A DNA stretch of 38,047 bases from CANHEE01 sp043777755 (GTDB lineage Bacteria > Bacteroidota > Bacteroidia > Chitinophagales > Saprospiraceae). The first letter of the stretch is position 1, and each line of letters opens with the position of its first letter. The DNA is taken from contig JAYWHK010000004.1 in NCBI GenBank assembly GCA_043777755.1, forward strand, positions 1-38,047, in the 5' to 3' direction. Below, in pieces: positions 5,473 to 12,534 of the stretch. The notes beneath the pieces are model-generated. The model was given only the letters and a program-made list of their open reading frames with translations, did not search any database and was not told the DNA's origin. The position numbers were made by a program, and so were the translations under genes.

Positions 5473-5547
5473 TTAAAAATGAATAATTAAAAATGACACC
5501 GTAGATTTACACTACGACAGAATTTTTAATTATTCATTTTTAATTAT
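5469..5547. repeat. 26-bp perfect inverted repeat with central hairpin, between convergent genes
   Basis: The arms 5469-5494 and 5522-5547 are exact reverse complements made of two AATTAAAAATGA-like units each. Inside is a smaller hairpin GTAG...CTAC. It separates convergent genes and could end transcription from both sides. The same 26-mer is found once, uninverted, at 12016-12041. Confidence 0.85.
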
Positions 5548-5564
5548 CAATTACTATGAAGATT

Positions 5565-5864
5565 TCATTCTCTAAAATACATCAAAATTCCTCCAAAAAT
5601 ACTAATCAATGCAACCAAAACACTTGCCAATCGGGTAGAAAACTGAATATGGCTCATAAAAGTGTCAATATCAGCAGCATTAGAAGGGTATTTTTGTTTT
5701 ACGGATTCCATTTTTTCTTTGTTGAAAGTATCTAAGGCATCAAACTGTACACGATTTTGCACTAAGTTTTTATATACTTTAAAAACTTTTACTCGAAAAT
5801 AAACATTTAAAAATAAAATGGCGACAAAAATGCCCCAAACAAGAAAAATTAAAAATTCGTACAT
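5565..5864 (-). CDS. Small membrane protein of unknown function
   Basis: This 99-residue protein starts MYEFLIFLVWGIFVAILFLNVYF, a hydrophobic segment. A soluble helical middle with charged residues follows (FNKEKMESVKQKYPSNAADIDTFM), and a second hydrophobic segment (LASVLVALISIFGGILMYF) ends the protein. The open frame extends 39 codons further upstream but would overlap the ATPase gene; the ATG at 5864 avoids this and begins at the hydrophobic segment. It lies 20 bp downstream of the ATPase gene and may be cotranscribed. No family is recognised. Confidence 0.65.
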   Translation of the reverse strand: MYEFLIFLVWGIFVAILFLNVYFRVKVFKVYKNLVQNRVQFDALDTFNKEKMESVKQKYPSNAADIDTFMSHIQFSTRLASVLVALISIFGGILMYFRE

Positions 5865-5884
5865 ATTTTTTATACGTTTAAAAA

Positions 5885-7312
5885 TTATGAAAATAATGCG
5901 TCCATCGTCAATGACTGATGCACCAAAGACTGGGCATGACTGTTTTGTGTCAAACCATGAGTAGTGATAAATGTAAGCCAAAGTGCTTTTTTTGTTTTTG
6001 TAACATCTCTAAAAACACCTATTTTTTTTTGTAAGTTTTCAGCATATTCTTTTTCGATGGTGAACGGTTTGATTGAAAATTTCATTTCACAAAGATTAAC
6101 AACCTGATCTCGACGGTCAATAACAAGGTCAATTTGTGCTTTATGTTTTCCGTCGCTTCCAATCCAAGCAGACGTTTGGGTTTGTACACTTCCAATACCC
6201 AAGGCATTTTTGATTTGAGGTAGATGCAGCAAACAGACTTGCTCAAAAGCGTAGCCACTCCAAGCTCGAATCTCAGGCGTATCAATTCCGTTTATCCAAA
6301 AATTATCGTCAAAGGTACTCTTGTTTTTAATAAATTTTAAGTAAAAAAGCGAATAAAAATCTGTTAGCTGATAAATGGTATTGTTTTTTGATTTTCCAAA
6401 AGCGTTGTATTTTCTGATAAAACTACTTTCTTCCAACTCCCTTAAAATAACGCTTGACGAGCCTCCATTAGAAATTTTAGCACTTTTTAATAAGTCTTCA
6501 CGTTCCAATCCAATTGCTTTTTGAGCAAGAGCTTCTATAACAGCAATGTGCTTGTCTGCCTTTTTGAAAAGCGAAGCATAAAGTTTTTGAAATTCATCAC
6601 GCAACCTACCTCGTTGGCTAAAACACAGGTCGTTTATATTTTGTGTTGCACTTTTGCGAGTATCTATAAAGTCCAAATAAAAAGGAATCCCACCAAAAAC
6701 CATGTACAATTGTAGCAATTGGTAGCGGTCAAAACCAGGTGACTTTGCTTTAAAAAAAGATTCACATTCTGACAGCGTAAAAGGTTCTAATCGGATAGGA
6801 TGCGTTACTCGGTTGTACAAACCTCCTGTATTATTGATAAGTTGATTGATCATCCAAGAGGCTGCCGAGCCGCAAACAACCAATGTAATGTCGCTCCTTG
6901 TACTTGCCCAACTGTTCCAAAAATGCTCTAAAGCTGGAATAAATTGCGAGTTTGGTGTGTCTAACCAAGGCAATTCATCAAAAAACAATACTTTTTTTTC
7001 CGTGTCATCAATACTCTCAATACTGTTGATTAATTGTTGAAATGCTTGAAACCAATCATTTGGAAATGGGTTGTCCTCAAATTGTGGAAAATTTCGGACA
7101 AAAGCGGAATGGAAATTAGCAAGTTGGTTTGTTGTTCCAACGTTGGCAATACCTGTAAGTTGAAACGTAAATTTCCCTTCGTAAAACGAGCGAATTAAGT
7201 ATGTCTTACCAACTCTCCTTCGACCATAAACAGCTACAAAGGCTGATTTATCACTATCTTTTAAGGATTTTAATAAGGAGATTTCTTCTTTTCTTCCAAT
7301 TATTTCAGCCAT
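5885..7312 (-). CDS. AAA-type ATPase with C-terminal DUF234/nuclease-like domain
   Basis: This 475-residue protein begins FIGR-like with MAEIIGRKEEISLL, followed by Walker A GRRRVGKT (residues 30-37), Walker B KVLFFDELPWLD (about 108-118) and a sensor-like CGSAASWM near 147. The middle region looks like a winged helix (LEREDLLKSAKISNGGSSSVILRELEESSFI). The C-terminus has AQIDLVIDRRDQVVNLCEMKF, a D-x12-17-E-x-K arrangement as in PD-(D/E)XK nucleases and the DUF234 region. This is the classical archaeal-type ATPase architecture common in Bacteroidota. Function is unknown; links to mobile DNA or defence are often proposed. The promoter is leftward at 7333-7340. Confidence 0.85.
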   Translation of the reverse strand: MAEIIGRKEEISLLKSLKDSDKSAFVAVYGRRRVGKTYLIRSFYEGKFTFQLTGIANVGTTNQLANFHSAFVRNFPQFEDNPFPNDWFQAFQQLINSIESIDDTEKKVLFFDELPWLDTPNSQFIPALEHFWNSWASTRSDITLVVCGSAASWMINQLINNTGGLYNRVTHPIRLEPFTLSECESFFKAKSPGFDRYQLLQLYMVFGGIPFYLDFIDTRKSATQNINDLCFSQRGRLRDEFQKLYASLFKKADKHIAVIEALAQKAIGLEREDLLKSAKISNGGSSSVILRELEESSFIRKYNAFGKSKNNTIYQLTDFYSLFYLKFIKNKSTFDDNFWINGIDTPEIRAWSGYAFEQVCLLHLPQIKNALGIGSVQTQTSAWIGSDGKHKAQIDLVIDRRDQVVNLCEMKFSIKPFTIEKEYAENLQKKIGVFRDVTKTKKALWLTFITTHGLTQNSHAQSLVHQSLTMDALFS

Positions 7313-7332
7313 TTTTATTGTATTTTTCAGCG

Positions 7333-7340
7333 CAAATATA
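7333..7340 (-). promoter_or_regulatory. -7 element TATATTTG for the ATPase gene, with TTAGCTAA motifs upstream
   Basis: The minus-strand sequence TATATTTG fits TAnnTTTG and lies 21 bases before the ATG at 7312. Farther upstream are the palindrome TTAGCTAA at 7357-7364 and 7379-7386 and a variant TTAGCTGA at 7432-7439, possible operator sites. Confidence 0.5.
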
Positions 7341-7465
7341 CAAATTATTATTATTTTTAGCTAATATTTTTTATTTTTTTAGCTAAAATAATAATTTAAA
7401 GTTAGTTATTAGCCAATTTTTAATACTTTTCTTAGCTGAAATATATTTTTTTATATAAAAAAACC

Positions 7466-7625
7466 GTAACTGTTTAGCGTCGAAAAAAATCGAAGATTTT
7501 TTATTTTCACCACGGAGAAACAGAGGTCACGGAGGCAAAAAAATTAGCCAAAAGCTAATTTTTTTGTCAAACTCAGTGTTCTCCGTTTCTCCGTGGTGAA
7601 AAAACTGCAAAACTGGTAAATAGTT
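7466..7625 (+). repeat. MITE-like element, copy B
   Basis: The core palindrome lies at 7509-7597. Flanks shared with copy C extend left through GTTTAGCGTCGAAAAA and right through CTGCAAAACTGGTAAATAGTTA. The outer ends, TAACTGTTTAGC on the left and TAACTATTTACC on the right when reversed, form imperfect terminal inverted repeats. It contains no ORF. It lies between the ATPase gene's upstream region and the glutamate dehydrogenase terminator. Confidence 0.8.
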
Positions 7626-7632
7626 ATAAAAA

Positions 7633-7665
7633 AACCACTGTGTATCAATAAGATAAACAGTGGTT
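7633..7665 (-). terminator. Rho-independent terminator after the glutamate dehydrogenase gene
   Basis: AACCACTGT and ACAGTGGTT form a stem around a 15-base loop; T-runs flank both sides, so it can act in both directions. It lies 30 bases past the dehydrogenase stop. Confidence 0.75.
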
Positions 7666-7694
7666 TTTTGTATTTTACAATTACAAATTATTCA

Positions 7695-9119
7695 TTACGG
7701 AAAAATACCCAGCATTGCGTAATCGCCGCCGATTTTTTTCAAAGCAACGACAAATGCTGCGGTACGCATGGTTTCGATGGTCGGATTTTCTTTCCATTCT
7801 GCCATGATGGTATCAAAAGCACCAATCATGGTATCTTCTAAACCAGAGCGAACCAAATCTAACTCGTCAGCACCATGAACCAATTGTTCACGGTCACGCT
7901 CGCTCAACGTTTTTCCAGTCATTTCAATGACCAAATCAACCATTTTATTGTATTGACTTTCGTCAAAACGTTTTTCCATACGACCAAAACGGTGGTGCGA
8001 TAAGTTTTTTAACCATTCAAAATAAGAAACGGTAACACCGCCTGCATTGATGTACATATCTGGAATAATCAAAACATTTTTTTTGACCAAAATATCTTCT
8101 GCATCTGCCGTAACAGGACCATTTGCAGCTTCCGCAATGATTTTTGCTTTGATACGAGGTGCATTTTCAGCCGTAATTTGATTTTCCAAAGCCGCAGGAA
8201 CAAGAATATCACATTCTAATTCGAGTGCAGCCATGCGGTTGTCAAGCGTAGTCGTTCCAGGGAAACCCAAAATAGAGCCATTGTCTTTACGATAATCTAA
8301 CAATTTTGCAACATCAATTCCGTTAGGGTCATAAATAGAGCCTTCATATTCTGCAATTCCGATAACTTTTACGCCACCTTCTTTGATGGAAATTGTACCT
8401 GTATGAGAACCAACATTTCCCAAACCTTGAATCACCATTGTTTTGCCTTTTAAACCTGGTGTCAAGTCTAATTTTGCCAAAACATCAGTATAATCCTTGT
8501 GGAAAAGGCGACGGATTCCGTAAAAAACGCCACGCCCTGTTGCTTCACCACGACCACGAATACCATTTTGATTGACAGGTTTTCCTGTTACACAAGCCAT
8601 TGAGTCAATCTCGCCGTGCTTGAGCTGTTGATAAGTGTCCATAATCCAAGCCATTTCACGAGGACCAGTTCCGTAGTCGGGTGCGGGTACATCAATACCA
8701 GGCCCGATGAAGTTTTTACGCACCAACTCCGTCGTATAACGACGAGTGATTCGCTCCAATTGATTTTCTGTAAAATTGCGTGGATTGATTCTAATTCCAC
8801 CTTTTGCGCCACCAAACGGCACATCTACGAGCGCACATTTGTAGGTCATTAAGGCAGCAAGAGCCATTACTTCGTGCTGATCAACATTGTCTGCATAACG
8901 GATACCGCCTTTGGTTGGCAAGCGGTGATGACTGTGTTGAACACGATACGCCTCGATAACTTTGATTTCGTCACCGATTTTTACTGGGAAGTGCATCTGA
9001 TAGACAGCGTTACATACCTTGATTTGCTCCAATAAACCTTCTGCTAAGTTGGCATGGGCAGCAGCTTTGTCAAAGTTGCGCATTACGCTTTCATAAAACG
9101 CATGATTTTGTGAACTCAT
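7695..9119 (-). CDS. Glu/Leu/Phe/Val-type dehydrogenase, probably glutamate dehydrogenase
   Basis: This 474-residue enzyme belongs to the ELFV dehydrogenase family and is predicted to interconvert glutamate and 2-oxoglutarate plus ammonia in the cytoplasm. Substrate-site motifs seen are PTKGGIRYA (about 68-76), MTYKCALVDVPFGGAKGGI with Lys 94 and catalytic Lys 106, and PAPDYGTGPREMAWIMD. The Rossmann nucleotide-binding segment is VIQGLGNVGSHTG near 235, followed by the acidic residue in IAEYEGSIYD. The length is somewhat above the 410-450 typical of small hexameric enzymes. Cofactor choice (NAD or NADP) cannot be told from what I see. It lies 56 bp after the CcmD-family gene and ends at a strong terminator. 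Confidence 0.92.
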   Translation of the reverse strand: MSSQNHAFYESVMRNFDKAAAHANLAEGLLEQIKVCNAVYQMHFPVKIGDEIKVIEAYRVQHSHHRLPTKGGIRYADNVDQHEVMALAALMTYKCALVDVPFGGAKGGIRINPRNFTENQLERITRRYTTELVRKNFIGPGIDVPAPDYGTGPREMAWIMDTYQQLKHGEIDSMACVTGKPVNQNGIRGRGEATGRGVFYGIRRLFHKDYTDVLAKLDLTPGLKGKTMVIQGLGNVGSHTGTISIKEGGVKVIGIAEYEGSIYDPNGIDVAKLLDYRKDNGSILGFPGTTTLDNRMAALELECDILVPAALENQITAENAPRIKAKIIAEAANGPVTADAEDILVKKNVLIIPDMYINAGGVTVSYFEWLKNLSHHRFGRMEKRFDESQYNKMVDLVIEMTGKTLSERDREQLVHGADELDLVRSGLEDTMIGAFDTIMAEWKENPTIETMRTAAFVVALKKIGGDYAMLGIFP

Positions 9120-9175
9120 TTATTTATCTTATTTGGTTAGAATACTAATAAAGTTAAAATGTAAAAGGCTAATTT

Positions 9176-9388
9176 TTACTTATTCTTCAATTGCTTCTCT
9201 ACTTTTGATATTTTTTTATCCAAAAGCATTAAAAATATGAAAATGCCTATAAATGTAGCAATTATAACACTGACAACTACGTACATTTTACCCATACTGC
9301 GCATGAAATCTGGATTTTCGCCATTTGCCAATGCAATATTAAAAGGAATCGCTAATAAAAACAAAATTATACTTAAAAAATATTTCAT
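9176..9388 (-). CDS. CcmD family protein
   Basis: This 70-residue protein has a signal-like N-terminal helix (residues 3-21, FLSIILFLLAIPFNIALA). The pattern DFMRSMGKMYVVVSVIIATFIGIFIFLMLLDKKISKVEKQLK follows: a single membrane helix with a lysine-rich cytoplasmic tail. This is the form of CcmD-family small proteins in Bacteroidota, which sit with cytochrome c maturation / heme export components. No other ccm gene is adjacent here. The -7 element TATCTTTG lies at 9437-9444. It may share a transcript with the dehydrogenase gene downstream. Confidence 0.75.
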   Translation of the reverse strand: MKYFLSIILFLLAIPFNIALANGENPDFMRSMGKMYVVVSVIIATFIGIFIFLMLLDKKISKVEKQLKNK

Positions 9389-9436
9389 AGAAATGTATTT
9401 TATTTTGAAAAAAAGAATTTTGTATTAATCTTTTGG

Positions 9437-9444
9437 CAAAGATA
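9437..9444 (-). promoter_or_regulatory. -7 element TATCTTTG upstream of the CcmD-family gene
   Basis: Minus-strand TATCTTTG fits TAnnTTTG and lies about 49 bases before the ATG at 9388. No clear -33 box was found. Confidence 0.45.
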
Positions 9445-9521
9445 TGTTTTTTTACTTTACTTTGAAATTTTTTACATAATTTCGCAGTCTGAAAAGATAA
9501 AAATATACGAAACATTGACAA

Positions 9522-10571
9522 ATGAGTGTAATTGATCAACCTAAAGCATTGCGAAATGAAGATGCTTTTGATGAAAAAGCGGTACTTGATTTTTTAAAAA
9601 AAACAATGCCAAATTTGCGAGGCAATCTGGAAGTGCAGCAATTTAGCGGTGGTGCTTCCAATTTGACCTATCAATTAAACGTTGATAATCAGCAGTTTAT
9701 TTTGCGGACAGCACCAAAAGGCACAAAAGCCAAAGGCGCACACGACATGGCTCGGGAACACAACATCATGGCGGCACTCAAACCCAATTATCCTTACGTT
9801 CCTACCATGATTGCTTATTCTGATGATGCTCAAATTATTGGTCGAGAATTTTACATTATGGAAAAAATAACGGGCATTATTCCTCGGGCAAATATGCCAA
9901 AAGCATTGGTTTTGAGCGAAGCGCAAACCCGCCAGATGTGCCTTAATGTGATTGATAAATTGATAGAATTACACCAAATTGACATTGAAAAAACGGGTTT
10001 GAATACTTTTGGAAAAGGCGAAGGTTACATTCAAAGGCAGGTAGAAGGGTGGTGTGGTCGTTACGAAAAAGCCAAAACGTGGAACGTTCCAAGTTGTAAA
10101 AAAGTAATTTCTTTTTTGAAAAATAATATGCCTAAAAATGAACGCAAGTGCTTCATTCACAATGACTTCCGTTTTGATAATGTAATTCTGAATCCTGAAA
10201 ACCCAACTGAAATTATTGGTGTTTTAGATTGGGAAATGGCGACAATCGGTGATCCTTTGATGGACTTGGGCAATTCGTTGGCGTATTGGGTACAAGCTGA
10301 TGATGATTTTTTTATGAAAAAAATACGACGACAACCGACGCACCTCGCAGGGATGTTGAAACGTGATGAAGTGGTGGCGTATTATTGTGAAAAAATGAAT
10401 TTTTCAAAAGAGGATTTTACTTTTTATGAAGTCTATGGGTTGTTTCGATTGGCAGTTATTATCCAACAAATTTATTACCGTTATCACCACAAACAGACAA
10501 AAAATCCAGCGTTTAAAAACTTTTGGTTGATGGTTAATTACCTCAATTGGCGTTGTAAACGACTTTTGTAA
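9522..10571 (+). CDS. Phosphotransferase family protein (APH fold, ACAD10/11-like)
   Basis: This 349-residue cytoplasmic protein has the aminoglycoside phosphotransferase fold. Seen are the nucleotide-binding QFSGGASNLTYQL (40-52), the strand lysine region FILRTAPKG, the catalytic loop FIHNDFRFDNVIL (211-223, HND at 213-215) and the metal-binding GVLDWEMATIGDPLMDLG (233-250, Asp 236). The DWEMATIGDP form is that of the acyl-CoA-dehydrogenase-associated kinases (ACAD10/11-like) rather than antibiotic kinases. The substrate may be a hydroxylated fatty acyl compound (inference). It is divergently oriented to the CcmD-family gene. A MITE-like element follows it. Confidence 0.88.
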   Translation: MSVIDQPKALRNEDAFDEKAVLDFLKKTMPNLRGNLEVQQFSGGASNLTYQLNVDNQQFILRTAPKGTKAKGAHDMAREHNIMAALKPNYPYVPTMIAYSDDAQIIGREFYIMEKITGIIPRANMPKALVLSEAQTRQMCLNVIDKLIELHQIDIEKTGLNTFGKGEGYIQRQVEGWCGRYEKAKTWNVPSCKKVISFLKNNMPKNERKCFIHNDFRFDNVILNPENPTEIIGVLDWEMATIGDPLMDLGNSLAYWVQADDDFFMKKIRRQPTHLAGMLKRDEVVAYYCEKMNFSKEDFTFYEVYGLFRLAVIIQQIYYRYHHKQTKNPAFKNFWLMVNYLNWRCKRLL

Positions 10572-10620
10572 GTACAACTATGCTATTCATACGGAAAGAA
10601 ACTGTTTGTAATCAAAACTG

Positions 10621-10782
10621 GTAATTGTTTAGCGTCGAAAAAATCGAAGATTTTTTATTTTTACCACGGAGAAACAGAGGTCACGGAGGACAAAAAAATT
10701 AGCCGAAGGCTAATTTTTTTGCCAAACTCTGTGTTCTCCGTTTCTCCGTGGTAAAAAAAAACTGCAAAAGTGATAAATAATT
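10621..10782 (+). repeat. MITE-like element, copy C
   Basis: The core palindrome is at 10663-10752, in the same orientation as copy B. Left flank GTTTAGCGTCGAAAAA and right flank CTGCAAAAGTGATAAATAATT match copy B. The terminal inverted repeat varies together at both ends (left TAATTGTTTAGC, right reversed AATTATTTATC), as expected if the ends matter. No ORF. It fills most of the gap between the phosphotransferase and alkaline phosphatase genes. Confidence 0.8.
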
Positions 10783-10844
10783 CCCAAAACTGTTACTAAT
10801 AATAAAACTGCAATAACGAAAATCTACTCTTTTTTGTCATTGAT

Positions 10845-10871
10845 TATCTAACTCAATATTCGAATTAGATA
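10845..10871. promoter_or_regulatory. Inverted repeat upstream of the alkaline phosphatase gene
   Basis: TATCTAA at 10845-10851 and TTAGATA at 10865-10871 form a 7-bp inverted repeat with a 13-base spacer, 23 bases before the ATG. It could be an operator; no regulator is known from this window. Confidence 0.3.
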
Positions 10872-10893
10872 CTAATTTAAAAAAAACAAATTT

Positions 10894-12015
10894 ATGAAAC
10901 ATTTACTCTTTTTACCTTTTCTACTTTTTACACTATTGGCTTGTAATTCTTCAAAATTACCAAGCGGTCATGCCATCAATAAAAAACCTAAAAACGTTAT
11001 TTTGATGATTGGCGACGGTATGGGACTCAGCCAAATCACTGGCGGAATGTACATGAACAACAACAAACTAAACTTGGAGCAATTTCCAATTGTTGGATTG
11101 CACAAGAATTACCCTGCCGACAAGGATTTGATTACGGATTCTGCGGCTGGTGCAACGGCTTTTTCTTGTGGTTGCAAAACATATAATGCGGCTATTGGCA
11201 TGAACGCTGACACGATTCCTTGTAAAACCATTTTGGAATATGCCGAAGAACGTGGTATGCCGACGGGTTTGGTCGCAACTTGTACGATTGAACACGCAAC
11301 GCCAGCATCTTTTATTGCGCACAGCAAAAAACGGGACGAATTTGAAAATATTGCTACTTATTTTTTAAAAACAGAAGTGGATTTGTTCATCGGTGGTGGA
11401 AAAAAATATTTTGACCAAAGAAAAACAGACAATCGCAATCTTTGTGAAGAGTTAGAAAAAAAAGGTTATCTCGTATCGGGTGATTTTAAAGATGAATTGA
11501 AAAACCTGACACAAACGACTCAAAATTTGGCTTATTTTACAGCCAATGAGCATCCTGTTCCTGTGGAACAAGGTCGTGATTATCTGCCTTTTGCAAGCAA
11601 ATTTGCGGTTGATTTTTTACAAAAAAGAACCAATGGAAAAGGTTTTTTTGCGATGATTGAAGGTTCTCAAATTGATTGGGGCGGTCACGCTGGTAATACC
11701 AACTATATCACTACAGAAATGATTGATTTTGACAAAGCCGTTGGTGAAGTATTGGAATTTGCCAAAAAAGATGGAAATACGCTTGTAATTGTCACCGCTG
11801 ACCACGAAACGGGTGGTTTTGCTGTCCTCAAAGGCTCAAAAATCAACAATATTGTTGGTGGTTTTGGTGATGTTATGGACGAAAAAACTAAAAATTGGTA
11901 CCATACCGCTACGATGATTCCTGTTTTTGCTTATGGTCCAGGTGCGGAACATTTTTCAGGAATCTATGAAAATACTTCTATTTTTGATAAAATGAAATCG
12001 CTTTTAGGCTTTTAA
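10894..12015 (+). CDS. Alkaline phosphatase, lipoprotein
   Basis: This 373-residue enzyme has a lipoprotein signal (LFTLLAC, Cys 17), so it is predicted to be membrane-anchored on the periplasmic side or outer membrane. Alkaline phosphatase motifs are present in order: NVILMIGDGMG with metal Asp 41, LITDSAAGATAF with nucleophile Ser 83, ATCTIEHATPASFIAH, the FIGGGKKYF segment, MIEGSQIDWGGHAGN and VTADHETGGF. All metal-binding and nucleophile positions look intact. At 373 residues it is shorter than E. coli PhoA and lacks large insertions. It would release phosphate from phosphomonoesters. It lies between a MITE-like element and the DUF423 gene 53 bp downstream. Confidence 0.93.
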   Translation: MKHLLFLPFLLFTLLACNSSKLPSGHAINKKPKNVILMIGDGMGLSQITGGMYMNNNKLNLEQFPIVGLHKNYPADKDLITDSAAGATAFSCGCKTYNAAIGMNADTIPCKTILEYAEERGMPTGLVATCTIEHATPASFIAHSKKRDEFENIATYFLKTEVDLFIGGGKKYFDQRKTDNRNLCEELEKKGYLVSGDFKDELKNLTQTTQNLAYFTANEHPVPVEQGRDYLPFASKFAVDFLQKRTNGKGFFAMIEGSQIDWGGHAGNTNYITTEMIDFDKAVGEVLEFAKKDGNTLVIVTADHETGGFAVLKGSKINNIVGGFGDVMDEKTKNWYHTATMIPVFAYGPGAEHFSGIYENTSIFDKMKSLLGF

Positions 12016-12041
12016 ATAATTAAAAATGAATAATTAAAAAT
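12016..12041 (+). repeat. 26-bp repeat identical to the arm at 5469-5494
   Basis: The sequence is an exact copy of the left arm of the inverted repeat at 5469-5547, again directly downstream of a stop codon. A further TGAATAATTA follows, so it is 2.5 units of a 13-base AT-rich motif. Confidence 0.85.
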
Positions 12042-12068
12042 GAATAATTATTTGTAATATCAATTTTT

Positions 12069-12461
12069 ATGAAAACAAGTCAAAATATCTTAACAACAGC
12101 GGCTATTTTTGGTGCAACAGCAGTAATGATTGGAGCATTTGGAGCGCATGGTTTGAAAGGTAAAGTTTCTGCGGAATCACTTATCAGTTTTGATACGGCA
12201 GTAAAATACCAGTTTTACCATGTTTTTGCAATGATGGCAACGGGTAATTTTTTCGCTCAGATGCCGTCAAAACAATTAACTTGGGCGGCATGGTGCTTTA
12301 CTATAGGTATTGTGCTTTTTTCTGGTTCGATTTATTACCTTACTACAAGGGAATTACATGGGATTAACATTCCAGCAATTGGTGTTGTAACACCTATTGG
12401 AGGTGTGTTTTTTATCGCAGGTTGGGTTTTGTTGGGACTTGTGTTTAGTAAAAAACAATAA
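12069..12461 (+). CDS. DUF423 family membrane protein
   Basis: This 130-residue protein has four hydrophobic segments. It shows the DUF423 (YgdD-like) hallmarks: GATAVMIGAFGAHGLKGKVSAESLISFDTAVKYQFYHVFAMM at the start, an LFSGSIYYL segment in the middle, and TPIGGVFFIAGWVLLGL near the end. It is an inner membrane protein of unknown function that is widespread in bacteria. The start ATG at 12069 follows an AT-rich repeat. It is followed by a bidirectional terminator shared with the convergent giant gene. Confidence 0.92.
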   Translation: MKTSQNILTTAAIFGATAVMIGAFGAHGLKGKVSAESLISFDTAVKYQFYHVFAMMATGNFFAQMPSKQLTWAAWCFTIGIVLFSGSIYYLTTRELHGINIPAIGVVTPIGGVFFIAGWVLLGLVFSKKQ

Positions 12462-12477
12462 TTTATTTTATAAAAAA

Positions 12478-12507
12478 ACGCCTTTCAAGTTTTTACTCGA
12501 AAGGCGT
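12478..12507. terminator. Bidirectional Rho-independent terminator
   Basis: ACGCCTTTC and GAAAGGCGT form a 9-bp stem with inner AGT/ACT pairs. An A-run precedes it and a T-run follows, so it serves both the DUF423 gene and the convergent giant gene. Confidence 0.85.
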
Positions 12508-12534
12508 TTTTTTTTATAAATCATCAAATCATAT

